Below, one piece after another: positions 28,239-38,000 of a stretch of DNA of 64,000 bases. The position numbers and the translations under genes are program-made. Under the pieces are notes generated by a model, which worked only from the letters and a program-made list of their open reading frames with translations, was not told the DNA's origin and did no database searches. The stretch comes from Sunxiuqinia sp963678245 (GTDB lineage Bacteria; Bacteroidota; Bacteroidia; Bacteroidales; Prolixibacteraceae). Each line of letters begins with the position of its first letter. Positions within the stretch are counted from its first letter, which is position 1. The stretch lies in NCBI GenBank assembly GCA_965140765.1, contig OZ223309.1:1674001-1738000 (forward strand), in the 5' to 3' direction.

Positions 28239-28630
28239 GGTATGTGGTGTTAGTAACGTGGTTAAATACTGGATAAAAGTTAATATGATGTTCGTTGTTG
28301 AAAAAGAGAGTATTCAATAAAGAGAATGGCAATAATAAGATATGTATATCTTGATTGTTGTCAATGTCGCAAGTGTACGACAAAGTATGTTGAGAGTTAA
28401 ATGGTTGAATTTTAAAGTATTTATGTCTTAAGGATTGATTGCTGATAATATTCATGTGTTTAATGTGAGTTATTTATGCCGTCGTGTGAGTTGTTGAGAA
28501 TTTAAAATTAAAAGGTTTATTTTTTTGAAAAAAATAGAATTTGAAACATCTTAATAAGATAAACGAATAAACCCTTCTAATAGTCGGTTGTTTTAACAAC
28601 GAATGATTTGATAACTTTATCGATTTACTA
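28239..28630. other. Intergenic region between divergent peroxiredoxin and DUF4293 genes
   Basis: About 390 bp of AT-rich DNA with no gene I can recognise. It holds a near-consensus promoter for the peroxiredoxin (28275-28282, minus strand). The rest appears empty. Confidence 0.4.
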
Positions 28631-28660
28631 TTGCCACTTTTCCTTAAAAATGTAATTTTG
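28631..28660 (+). promoter_or_regulatory. Complete Bacteroidota promoter for the DUF4293 gene
   Basis: A -33 TTG at 28631-28633 and a perfect -7 TAATTTTG at 28653-28660 are separated by 19 bp, the expected spacing for the Bacteroidota primary sigma factor. The ATG follows 18 bp later. This is the best promoter in the window. Confidence 0.65.
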
Positions 28661-28678
28661 CGCTAAAATAAATTAATC

Positions 28679-29122
28679 ATGATTCAACGTATTCAAACAC
28701 TTTATATACTTATATCAACCAGTTTGATTGGTTTACTATTTGCATTGCCATTTGCCGAAATTGCAGTGAGCGATAAATTTTACTTGTTTAATATACAAGG
28801 GATACTGCACAATGGACAAGTCATTGAAAATGGATTGCCAATCACAATTTTTACAGGCATTATTTTAGTTCTGCATGTTGCAGCTATCTTTTTGTTCAAA
28901 AAGCGTATTCTTCAAATACGAATATTGGTATTCTCCATTTTACTGATGCTGGGCTTATTTGGTATGTTTTATTTCTTTACCTATTACAGCTTTAAAGGGG
29001 CCGATATTAGCTTTAAAATTGCCGTTGTTTTCCCATTAATAGCTATTATTCTCGATTATTTAGCTATCCGAAATATTGGTAAAGATGAAGCATTGGTTCG
29101 TTCAATTGACCGGATTCGATAA
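28679..29122 (+). CDS. DUF4293 four-helix membrane protein
   Basis: 147 residues beginning MIQRIQTLYILIS, the characteristic start of the DUF4293 family found throughout Bacteroidota. Four transmembrane helices are evident at about 8-28, 55-75, 80-103 and 110-130, with a short extracytoplasmic loop between the first two. The C terminus is short and charged (RNIGKDEALVRSIDRIR). Function is unknown; it is a small inner-membrane protein of a lineage-restricted core family. It has its own promoter and terminator. Confidence 0.88.
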   Translation: MIQRIQTLYILISTSLIGLLFALPFAEIAVSDKFYLFNIQGILHNGQVIENGLPITIFTGIILVLHVAAIFLFKKRILQIRILVFSILLMLGLFGMFYFFTYYSFKGADISFKIAVVFPLIAIILDYLAIRNIGKDEALVRSIDRIR

Positions 29123-29142
29123 CTGAGTGAACTTATAGTATT

Positions 29143-29178
29143 AAAAATGGAATCTTCGTTTTGAGGATGCCATTTTTG
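29143..29178 (+). terminator. Terminator after the DUF4293 gene
   Basis: AAAAATGG at 29143-29150 pairs with CCATTTTT at 29170-29177, with an imperfect inner stem, shortly after the stop codon. Confidence 0.65.
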
Positions 29179-29504
29179 TTCTATTGAGGTCTTGTTTCCT
29201 GTAGATGTTTCGCTGATGTGAAAAGATTGTCATTTCTTTCTTTCTTTCTACTGGTCTGGATTTCCAATAATGGCCTTTAAAATATTGAATTTAAAATCCG
29301 GAAAGAATGAATAGATTAGAAATATATTGACTTGCACATATACACACGCAATAGGTCATTTGGGGCTATACGGAAAATACAAACCTTGTTACCTATAGCA
29401 GAGTGAAAAATCTATGATAGAATAGAAAACTACCGAATAAGTTGTGAAATGATCAATTCTGCAGAAATGTAAGTTGTTTTATATTTATTAAATTTGGGAG
29501 TTAT
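29179..29504. other. Gene-free spacer before the decayed islet
   Basis: About 325 bp with stops in all frames. I see no gene, RNA or repeat in it, apart from a GGGAG ribosome-binding sequence right before alr. Confidence 0.4.
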
Positions 29505-30620
29505 ATGAAGCAACATCACATATCTGTTATCGTTTCGCGTAAGCGATTTGCCAATAATATCAGGATATTAAAAAAATACGTTTACCCAGCAAAGTTGTCG
29601 GTGGTTATGAAGGCTGACGCATATGGTCATGGTCTCGCGGGTATGGTCGAAACGGCTATTTCGGCAGGAACTGACTCTATTGGCATCTCTACCAACCCAG
29701 AAGCACATTTGGTGCGTGCCGTGTCGCAAGATTTTCCATTAATAAGGCTGCGAATGGCCTTGCCTGAAGAACTAAAGGAGTCGGTGACGGGACTGAATAT
29801 TGAGGAACAGGTTGGAAGCTGGGAAACTTCGGAATATCTTAGTCGTGAAGGAATACGGCGCGGCTTACCGGTTTCGGTGCATATCAATCTCGATACGGGA
29901 ATGGGGCGAGGTGGTTTCAGTATTAACGAAATCGACACGATCAGGCGGGTCATAGCGCTACCCGGGCTACGCATTGTTGGTGTAATGGCCCATTATGCAA
30001 ATGCCGATGCCACAACGATGGATTATAGTCTTGCTCAAAATCAGAAATTTGATCATTTTGTTGAAGCATTGGCTTTGGAGCTACCAGACGATGTTCTTTT
30101 TCATACCCACAACTCTGCAGCAACGATGCGCCTGCCAAACTTGCGACGCGATATGGTTCGTGTCGGTGCTGCTTGCTATGGAGTACGAACATCGCATAAC
30201 TTCAGTAATCTACCCGATCTGAAACCCTGTATGATAGTAAAAACCAGAATTACGCAAGTTCGAAACATCCCGGCAGAAACAAAAATTGGCTATGGAAGCC
30301 TCTATACCACCAAACGCCCCTCACGAATTGCGGCAATACCCGTTGGGTTTGGTGAAGGCTATCCACGTGCATTGTTCAACAAGGGTATCGTATTAATCGG
30401 TGGACATCGATGTCCGGTAGTCGGTCGGGTTTCTCTAAATATCACAACGATTGACGTTACCGACCTGCCATATGTTCCAAAATGGGGTGACGAAGTAGTG
30501 CTGATCGGTGATCAGGAAAATGAAACCATCACCTTCGAGGAAATGGCCGAGAAGTTTCAAAGCGTGCACACAGAAATCAATTTGATGGCGGGAAGTATGA
30601 ATGAAATCAATTATCAGTAA
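29505..30620 (+). CDS. alr: Alanine racemase (or broad-specificity amino-acid racemase), monofunctional
   Basis: 371 residues, normal length. The PLP lysine is Lys36 in VVMKADAYGHG; the second catalytic residue is Tyr263 in TKIGYGSLY; PVGFGEGYPR and GRVSLNITTIDVTDLP complete the fold-III barrel and C-terminal domain. The C-terminal end (TEINLMAGSMNEINYQ) is unlike the usual alanine racemase ending, so another amino-acid substrate is possible. In Bacteroidota alanine racemase is commonly fused to MurF; this is a free-standing copy with no signal peptide, next to a graveyard of broken genes, which suggests horizontal arrival or survival from a larger island. It should make D-alanine for cell wall synthesis or another D-amino acid. 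Confidence 0.88.
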   Translation: MKQHHISVIVSRKRFANNIRILKKYVYPAKLSVVMKADAYGHGLAGMVETAISAGTDSIGISTNPEAHLVRAVSQDFPLIRLRMALPEELKESVTGLNIEEQVGSWETSEYLSREGIRRGLPVSVHINLDTGMGRGGFSINEIDTIRRVIALPGLRIVGVMAHYANADATTMDYSLAQNQKFDHFVEALALELPDDVLFHTHNSAATMRLPNLRRDMVRVGAACYGVRTSHNFSNLPDLKPCMIVKTRITQVRNIPAETKIGYGSLYTTKRPSRIAAIPVGFGEGYPRALFNKGIVLIGGHRCPVVGRVSLNITTIDVTDLPYVPKWGDEVVLIGDQENETITFEEMAEKFQSVHTEINLMAGSMNEINYQ

Positions 30621-30769
30621 GTCCTCGAGTCCTGATATTGCAAATATGCCTTGGTAACTAAAAAGCATTCTATCCACGCTAGCCGACATTCGCAATCCCG
30701 ACCTTTTGAATAATAGAATTAATATTTGGAAGGAATATTGGTTCAGCCGATGGGGCATTTGTGCCATAG

Positions 30770-31127
30770 ACTGTATTATTAGATAGTCAAAGCGATATGC
30801 TAATAGTGCCTGGGGTGAACGTTACAGAAGGCTATTCAAATTACCATCTATTCTGAAACAGGCGATAGCCGTTTGTCTGTGGTCGGAACAGCTATTTTTC
30901 ATGAAGAAACAACCACGTATGTGTGGATTTATAATCCTTCAACACATCAGGTTGAAAACCGTAAAGTAGAAATCACACTAGATGGAGCAGGCGGTCGTGT
31001 ATCTGTAAGATCCGGGTTATCGAGAGGAGAGCAAGTTGTTACAGCAGGCGTACATTATTTGGTAGAAGGCCAAAACGTAAAGCCGCTTCAAGAGCCGGCA
31101 GTAACAAATATTCGAGAGGTGCTGTAA
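30770..31127 (+). pseudogene. Remnant of an RND efflux periplasmic adaptor (membrane fusion protein)
   Basis: The readable part from about 30845 (IQITIYSETGDSRLSVVGTA, then VWIYNPSTHQVENRKVEI, SVRSGLSRGEQVVTAGVHYL and EGQNVKPLQ) is the C-terminal beta-barrel and membrane-proximal domain of an AcrA/MexA-type adaptor. A frameshift separates it from a possible upstream piece (LLDSQSDMLIVPGVNVTEG, from about 30777). The front two thirds of the gene is missing. Its stop overlaps the ATG of the pump gene (TAATG), the normal adaptor-pump coupling, which shows this was once a real operon. Confidence 0.75.
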
Positions 31128-32377
31128 TGTTTGAGAAGCTTTTAAACCAAAAAGCAATGATCTCCAAAATATTGTTTGCAGTATTTTTCGGAGGGATAAT
31201 TGCATATAATAATATCGGGAAGCTCTAGGATGCGGAAATTCCTATTAAAGCGGCTACAGTAGTCACAGTATATCCTGGGGCTACCCAGAAACTGGAAAAC
31301 GTTGATGAAATTACATCCGTTTCCCGTCCCGGACTTTCATTTATTACTATTAATATTCAACCATCAGTTAAAACTCCTCAGTTACCTCAGTTGCGGGATC
31401 ACCTCCGCCGCAAAGTAAATGACGCCAAAGGTTCGTTACCATCGGGAGCAAGGGAACCAATTGTTAATGATGACTTTGCCGATGTGTATGGAATCTTATA
31501 CGCTATAACAGCAGATGGATATTCGCACGAAGAGTTGGTGAAATACACCGAATATATTGAGCGTAAATGGAGTGAAACGCTCACAAATTTTTGGAGAGCA
31601 TACCCGAACCATTGATATTGTTTTTTCTTCTGAAAAACTGGCAGGACTTAATGTGAACCCGATGTACGTTGCTACGGCTATTCAAAACGAAACGGCTATT
31701 ATAAACCCAGGTCAACTGAAGTGGGCAAGGAGTCTGTTCGCAGTGGAGTCGGACAGAAAATTACGAGCATTAACGAAATTGAAGAGTTGTTAATTCAGGT
31801 CCCTGCAAGTGGAATTTCTCGTTTAGGTGATATTGTCACGATAAAACGATCGTATCTGGAACCACAAAACGAAGCATTATACTACAACAAGCCAGGTTTA
31901 ACTCTTGGATTATCTAACGAAAGCGGAATTAACGTGGTAAAACTGGGCGAACGATTGGATGAGAAACTGGCAGAACTTCTTCAGAAAGAACTTCCGGCGG
32001 GATTCGATGTCAACCAGATTTATTATCCGTCTGATCGCGTAGATGCAGCAGTGATAGATTTTATGCTGAATCTGGCAATGTCAGTGGGCATCGTGATTGT
32101 AGTGCTGATGTTTGCAATGGGGTTACGTTCGGGCTTGTTGATTTCAAATGATATATGGAAGTGGCATAAGTGCTATGAGTTAGGGGTTACGTTCAGGCTT
32201 GTTGATTTCAAATGGGTTAATATTCACTATTTTTGGAACATTGATTGTGATGCTGGGAATCGGTTTACCTCTACACCGTTTTACGTTGGCTGCCATTATT
32301 CTCGCTATGGGGATGTTGGTGGATAATGCCATCGTTGTGGCTGATGGTATTTTGGTTGATTTGAAATATGGAATGAT
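31127..32377 (+). pseudogene. Truncated and frameshifted RND efflux pump (AcrB family)
   Basis: The gene begins MFEKLLNQKAMISKILFAV and follows the AcrB N-terminal half: TVYPGATQKLENVDEITS, VKRSQIFGEHTRTIDIVFS, then SGISRLGDIVTIKRSYLEP and FTLAAIILAMGMLVDNAIVV (the transmembrane signature with the essential Asp region). Damage: a TAG at codon 34 (31226-31228), a +1 shift near 31560, a -1 shift near 31720, and a 64 bp duplication at 32119-32214. The sequence then stops after DGILVDLKYGM, about residue 400 of roughly 1050, where it joins a LytTR fragment. It cannot make a working pump. Confidence 0.9.
32119..32214. repeat. 32 bp direct repeat, 64 bp offset, inside the pump pseudogene
   Basis: Positions 32119-32150 and 32183-32214 are identical except for one G-to-A change. 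The 32 bp between them has no counterpart in the pump protein. Removing 64 bp restores the AcrB frame (GLRSGLLISN continues as GLIFTIFGTLIV), so this is a duplication/insertion scar. Confidence 0.85.
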
Positions 32378-32593
32378 GTGATTGATTTGACTATCGAAAG
32401 ACTGGAAGAGGAACTTGATCCTGATTCTTTTTTTCGTACTAATCGTAGTACTGTCGTTCATATCAACGCTATCCGGAAATTTGAAAGTCATTTTGGAGGT
32501 AAACTGGTCTTGCGCTTAATCCAACCTTTCGACCGTGCGATAACCATAAGTCGGTTAAAAGCTACTGAATTTAAAAAATGGATTGGACGTTAA
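32378..32593 (+). pseudogene. C-terminal fragment of a LytTR-domain response regulator
   Basis: The fragment reads DLTIERLEEELDPDSFFRTN, then RSTVVHINAIRKFESHFGGK and ITISRLKATEFKKWIGR to a stop. This is the last about 70 residues of a LytTR DNA-binding domain as found at the end of LytR/AgrA-type regulators. The receiver domain, the linker and the start are gone. It begins within a few bases of the broken end of the pump gene, so a deletion joined the two. A GTG at 32378 opens the frame, but independent expression is unlikely. Confidence 0.75.
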
Positions 32594-32681
32594 TTGCTGT
32601 TTTTTTATAAAATAAAGTTGTACATTAATCGACTATGTATAAAAAAGCTTCGCTATTTTTACAGGAAACAGAACAGAAACG

Positions 32682-33884
32682 ATGTCGGATAAAAAAACGA
32701 ATTTGCTAGCAGAATCTTCCAGAAAACAAACGATGAAGCTATTGATCGGGTTGAAAATGAATCGGCTAATTTTTAATATTATAGCCTGGAATCTCAACTT
32801 GCATTTATTCTTGTTTTTGAATTATCTCGTGTATCCTCAGATTGTTGTTGAAGGTGCTAAAATTTTTCAGTTTATGTATGCCAACCATGCGGCTACATTC
32901 TCCCTGGGCACCTTAGTCGCTTTTAGTTCATGGATAGTTGAAGATGTTATTTTCTATAGTTACCTTTCCAAAAAGAGTTTGGGCTTATACTTTTTGTGGC
33001 GCATCTTTTTCGTGAGTGTTTTGTTAATTGTAGTTTTCCTGATCATATCCATTTATCATTATCACAATAAAATATTCTCTAACATTTCAGAGTTTTTCGA
33101 TTTAGTAAAATGGTTTTTCTTTAACCGTACGGCTTTGTATCTATTTCTGGTCGGCATATTTATTTCTTCCAATATTAATTTTTTCAAAGCCATTCGACAA
33201 AAGGTTGGATTCGAAAAGTTTTATCCGATCATTTCAGGATATTATCGTTCGCCTAAAGAAGAAAACCGAATCTTCATTTTTATTGACCTGATTTCGTCTA
33301 CACGGTATGCCGAGTTATTAGGACATGAGAAGTACAGTTCATTTTTGCAAGAATGTTTTAAATACCTGGGCATTTTGGAAATTAAATATCGCGCCATGCT
33401 TTACCAGTTTGTTGGCGACGAGGTGGTGCTAAGCTGGCCGGCCGAGGATGAGCGAAACTTTCGTCGTGCAGTTAAATTTTACTACGAATATGTAGCCATA
33501 TTAAATAGCCATGTCGACTCTTTTTTAGAGAAGTTTGGTATTCGTCCGGAGTTTACCGCGTCGATTAATTCCGGGAAAATTATGGTCTCTGAAGTAGGAA
33601 CGATTAAAAGCGAAATTGCCTTTCATGGCGATGTACTCAATACGGCTGCCCGCATTCAAAAGCAATGCAAAAGTTTTAAGCGGCCACTTTTAGTAACGGG
33701 ACGTTTTGCACGGAACTTTGAACCGGTTTCAGAAGGTTTTCAGCTCGAATGGTTATCGGACGATCCGCTGATTGGAAAAAGCAAACGCGTAGCAATCTAT
33801 GCCGTCGCTCTTTCTGGAGAAAATAAAGATAATCACACCTTATCTCCAGATGTTAGACCCGAAAAAAGAAGTAGGAAACAATGA
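32682..33884 (+). CDS. Membrane-bound class III nucleotide cyclase
   Basis: 400 residues. Four hydrophobic segments (about 28-52, 65-92, 103-126 and 142-168) form an N-terminal membrane module; the cyclase homology domain spans about 195-372. Metal-binding aspartates are Asp202 (IFIDLISST) and Asp246 (FVGDEVVL); the transition-state pair is Asn320/Arg324 in GDVLNTAARIQ. So it looks catalytically competent. The usual purine-selecting positions are atypical: the Lys that reads adenine is Gln242 (four before Asp246) and the Asp/Thr partner is Ala313 (three before the Gly of FHGD). The product may therefore not be cAMP. Convergent with, and overlapping by 32 bp, the HD/PycTM-like gene, a likely partner in cyclic-nucleotide signalling. 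Confidence 0.88.
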   Translation: MSDKKTNLLAESSRKQTMKLLIGLKMNRLIFNIIAWNLNLHLFLFLNYLVYPQIVVEGAKIFQFMYANHAATFSLGTLVAFSSWIVEDVIFYSYLSKKSLGLYFLWRIFFVSVLLIVVFLIISIYHYHNKIFSNISEFFDLVKWFFFNRTALYLFLVGIFISSNINFFKAIRQKVGFEKFYPIISGYYRSPKEENRIFIFIDLISSTRYAELLGHEKYSSFLQECFKYLGILEIKYRAMLYQFVGDEVVLSWPAEDERNFRRAVKFYYEYVAILNSHVDSFLEKFGIRPEFTASINSGKIMVSEVGTIKSEIAFHGDVLNTAARIQKQCKSFKRPLLVTGRFARNFEPVSEGFQLEWLSDDPLIGKSKRVAIYAVALSGENKDNHTLSPDVRPEKRSRKQ

Positions 33885-35001
33885 AAAGCAAAGCAGCCAG
33901 GATAAAACCATACATGAAAATATCGTACGCTACCCTAAGCAATTTATATTTGCGGGTGAGCGACAAGCCTAAATGGTATTGATCTTTAATGAGGTTAGTA
34001 TACAGGTAATCGTAATCATCCATCATCTCTTTCATTGATTTATCGTAAAGCGGATAAGGGATTTGGCTGAAATTACCGAAAAACAACAAGTTTGTTTTAC
34101 GTTCTTTGATATCAGACTCAGAACATCGTTGAGGTTTAATTTTAGGGCGACAAGAGAGAATGGCAAAAACCAGCGAAATCAGGCTCGAAAGGAACAGAAT
34201 GATTACCGCCGGAATTAGTTGCTTGGTAGGCGAAAAAGGCTGGCTGGAAGCTGCGGCTGCCGAAACAGAAATTAAAATGGAGTTTATGGAAATCAGTATG
34301 TTAGCCTTTTTATCTGCCATGGCACTAAGGCGCATTTGATTGTTGGCCGTTAATCTGAACATCGATTCAACACCGCGTGTAGTTGATTTCTCTTTGGGAC
34401 GTACTCCTTTCTTTTGTTTGTCAATTAAGGCCCGAACTTTCTCTGTATTTGTTTTTTTGACAGGCTCATACTCACGTTGGGCAAAATCGGTAAAGAACTG
34501 CTGGTTTTCCAAAAACAAAAGTGTTTCTTGCCAGTATTTTTCCTGTGAAATAGCTACTCCTGTACAGTTTGAACGTTCTTTGCGGAGAGTTTTTGAGATG
34601 TTGATGAAATTTGAATTTCCCGTATGTGAAATATCTGCATCCATAATGATTTTTTCCGGAAGGCTTTGGGGTTCTCGGTTGCGCTTGGTTGCAAGTATAC
34701 AGTCTTCAACTAATTGAACGAAAGCGGTGGCGCGCGGATGCTTCTTGAAAAAAGAACGAACCAGATCAATGCTGGCAGCTTCATGGTTTTCGAGTTCAAT
34801 AAGGTAGCCTGTATCGTGAAACCAGGCGGCCACAAGAACTGCCGACAGCTCATCTTCGTTCAGTTTTTCCTGCTGACCAATGAGAGCCGACTGCCTGACC
34901 ACTTCAAGCGTATGTTCGAGCGAGTGAAACGTTAACTTTTGATTTTTCTGGTTTTCAAAAAGATTAATCACAAAAAGTTTTGCCTGATCAACAATTTTCA
35001 T
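33853..35001 (-). CDS. HD-domain protein with C-terminal Pycsar-effector-like (DUF5706) membrane module
   Basis: 382 residues from the ATG giving MKIVDQAKLF; the frame extends 14 codons further, but these look non-native. Residues 20-180 are an HD domain: HSLEHTLEVV (His26, His30), WFHDTGYL (His62-Asp63) and MDADISHTG (Asp121/Asp123), the metal set of HD phosphohydrolases, with the H-x3-H spacing seen in cyclic-nucleotide phosphodiesterases. After a linker, FRLTANNQMRLSAMADKKAN and ILISINSILISV open a DUF5706-type module with hydrophobic segments at about 230-250, 258-282 and 358-380. That module is the membrane effector (PycTM) family of Pycsar anti-phage systems. Beside a cyclase gene, it may bind or degrade a cyclic nucleotide and act on the membrane. 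Confidence 0.82.
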   Translation of the reverse strand: MKIVDQAKLFVINLFENQKNQKLTFHSLEHTLEVVRQSALIGQQEKLNEDELSAVLVAAWFHDTGYLIELENHEAASIDLVRSFFKKHPRATAFVQLVEDCILATKRNREPQSLPEKIIMDADISHTGNSNFINISKTLRKERSNCTGVAISQEKYWQETLLFLENQQFFTDFAQREYEPVKKTNTEKVRALIDKQKKGVRPKEKSTTRGVESMFRLTANNQMRLSAMADKKANILISINSILISVSAAAASSQPFSPTKQLIPAVIILFLSSLISLVFAILSCRPKIKPQRCSESDIKERKTNLLFFGNFSQIPYPLYDKSMKEMMDDYDYLYTNLIKDQYHLGLSLTRKYKLLRVAYDIFMYGFILAALLFIVSYFFFRV

Positions 35002-35052
35002 AATTCTTGTTTCTTTTATAATGATAATACGAAAATGTAACAATTATTTCAC

Positions 35053-38000
35053 ATGAGAAAAATACTTATTTTTTTTATAACCTGCCTGATTGTTTCTGTT
35101 AGTTCCGCCCAAATCGGTAATAAAATAGCTTTTAGTTTGTTTATGATCGGGAATGTGGGCGATTATAATCCGTCCGATTCGGCACAGGTTCGGCTATTTC
35201 AGCGAATTCTTCAGTATAACCAAAACCCCAAAGGGCTTCTTTTTCTTGGTAATAATGTATATCCTGGGTTATCGGATATTTTGTCGGAAGATTTTGATGA
35301 GCTGGTGAATGATTCGCAATTTGAACCGTTGCGCGAATTTGAAGGACCTATGGCCTTTATTGCCGGATGGACCGATTGGGCTTACGGAACGTCGGCAGGA
35401 AAAGATATGGTGAAGTGGGAATATAAGACGATTCATCAACAGTTGGAGGATAAAGAAATTTACATGCCCGAAGGAGCGTGCCCCGGGCCGGGTGAGGTGA
35501 ACTTGAATGATTCGCTCACGCTCATTTTACTTGATACTCAATGGTGGTTGCATCCTTACGACACACGCATGGGAAAATGTGATCTGGAAGATGAAAACGA
35601 TGCCTGGCTGAATCTTCAGGATGTTTTACGCCGCAACAGAAATAAGGAAGTGGTGGTGGCTGGTTTCTACCCCGTTGTTTCATATGGTGAATACGGCGGC
35701 TATTTTTCGAGAGCAAAAGATATTTTAGCATTCCCCCTGACGGCTTACCGAAAATATCTGGGGACAAGACTGGATTTGGCTCATCCAAACTACAAGGAGT
35801 TCCGCGAAAGCTTACAATCAATCCTTGAAGAGTTTCCGAACGTGGTTTACGTTTCCTCACACGAACGAAATTTCCAGTGTTTTTCACAGAATGATGTACA
35901 CTACATTATTGGTGGATCGCTAAAAGCGGGTCAATATGTTGCAGAGAAAAAAGTGACATGTGGAAGTAAAAGCAGCGGATTTTCAAAGCTTGATTTTTAT
36001 GTTGATGGGCGTGTGAAGTTGTCGTTTGTGCCGTTGGGACAAGACGAAGAACCTGAGTGTGAAGAGTTACTGTATCGATACACGAAAGAAGCAGATCCCG
36101 AGAGGCTTGACTTTATTACTCAAACCTTTCCGGATTACGTTTGGCATGCTGCCAGTCAGCAATATAAAACCAAGGAGTCGGCATACAAATGGATGGGAGA
36201 AAACTACCGCGCGGTATGGTCGACACCAATTAAAGCACCTGTTTTTGATATTGAAAAGGCATATGGAGGACTGGATATTGTCAAACGTGGGGGCGGACAG
36301 CAGACTCACTCGCTTCGGCTTGAGGCAGACCATGGGCACCAGTATGCTTTGCGCTCTTTGGAAAAATTTGTGGAAGGCGCTCTTCCCGATCAGGTGAGGA
36401 ACACGTTGGCGCTTGATGTGCTGCAGGACAATATTTCAGCTTCGAATCCATACGCTGCTTTGCCTGTAGCCCAATTGGCAGAAGCTGCAGGAATCTATCA
36501 TACTAACCCTGGTGTGGTGTATGTTCCGAATGATAAACGGTTGGATGAGTATAAGGATGATGTGGCAGATAACTTGTTTTTGCTTGAAGAACGGCCGTCG
36601 GGTGATTGGTCGAACCAAGCCAGCTTTGGTTTTTCAGAAGATATTGTTGGAACAGACGACGTGTTGGATAAAATTGAAGATAATCCGGACGATCAGCTCG
36701 ATCAGCAGGCAGTGCTGAAAGCTCGTTTATTTGATACCTTTATCAACGATTGGGACCGGCACGACGACCAGTGGCGATGGGCTTCGTTTAAAAATGAGGA
36801 AAAAACGATTTACCAACCGATTCCCCGCGACCGTGACCAGGCTTTTTATTTGAATGAAGGCATTTTACCTTGGCTGGCAACCCGTAAATGGCTACTGCCC
36901 AAATTTCAGGGTTTTGATACCATTACAACAAATATGAATGGGCTGACTTTTAATGCCCGCTATTTTGATCGTACTTTTTTAACTGAGCCAGACTGGAAAG
37001 CATGGCAGTTAACCATTGATACTTTACAACAGGCGCTGACCGATGAAAAGATTGAGCAGTCGATGGAGGCTTTTCCTGATGCGGTGCAGCCATTGGTGGC
37101 CGACAAAACAGCTCGTATTTTAAAAGCACGTCGTGATAACCTCGGTAAAATGGCGCGGCAGCATTACCTGGCGTTGGCCGAGAAGGTTGACGTGGTGGGA
37201 AGCGATGAAGAAGATTTGTTTGAAGTGACACGGCTGAATGATGAAGAAACGGAAGTAACTGTTTCCGAAATATCCAAGAAACATCGATTCAAACAACAAT
37301 ATTACCATCGTATTTTTAAAACGGGCGAAACCAGGGAGATTCGGCTGTATGGTTTTGGGAAAGATGATCTATTTAAGCTGGAAGGAGTGGTGAAGCGCGG
37401 GCCGGTGGTGCGCGTCATCGGCGGAAAGGGAAGAGACTCCATTCAAAATCAATCGGTGGTGAATCAGTGGGGAAACCAAACGTTTGTATACGACCGAAAG
37501 AAGAATACGCATCTCGAAGAAACAGGCGATACGCGCATTCTCTTGTCGGCCAACAAACGCATCAACCATTACGACCGTATGGACTTTACCCACGATGTGG
37601 TAAAGCCGGGAGTTTTTATGGGATATAATGCCGATGATGGATTGTTTATAGGGGGCGGGCCTATTTTCTATAAACAGCATTTCCGGCGGCATACCACGCA
37701 ATCAGTTTTGGCCAATTTTGCCGCAAATACCAATGCCTTCAATGTGAAATATGAATTTGAATCGGAAAGCGAAGTCAACGGATTCGACCATCATTTTACG
37801 TATGAAATAAAAGCACCCGACTACGCCATGAACTATTTTGGTATGGGAAATGAGTCGGAGAAGGATGATCGTTTTGAAGATGATTATTACCGCTTGCGGG
37901 TGAACCAGCACATGGTAGCCTATCGGTTGGGGCACCGTTTCGGAAAAACAGCATTCAAAGAGTCGAAAGATGGTTCGATTAATGAAAGCGAACTGCAAGT

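Noticed and set aside
35043..35052. Longer start for the HD/PycTM-like gene at 35043
   Set aside because: The extra 14 residues are hydrophobic and basic and unlike HD-protein starts; the ATG at 35001 begins a normal helix.
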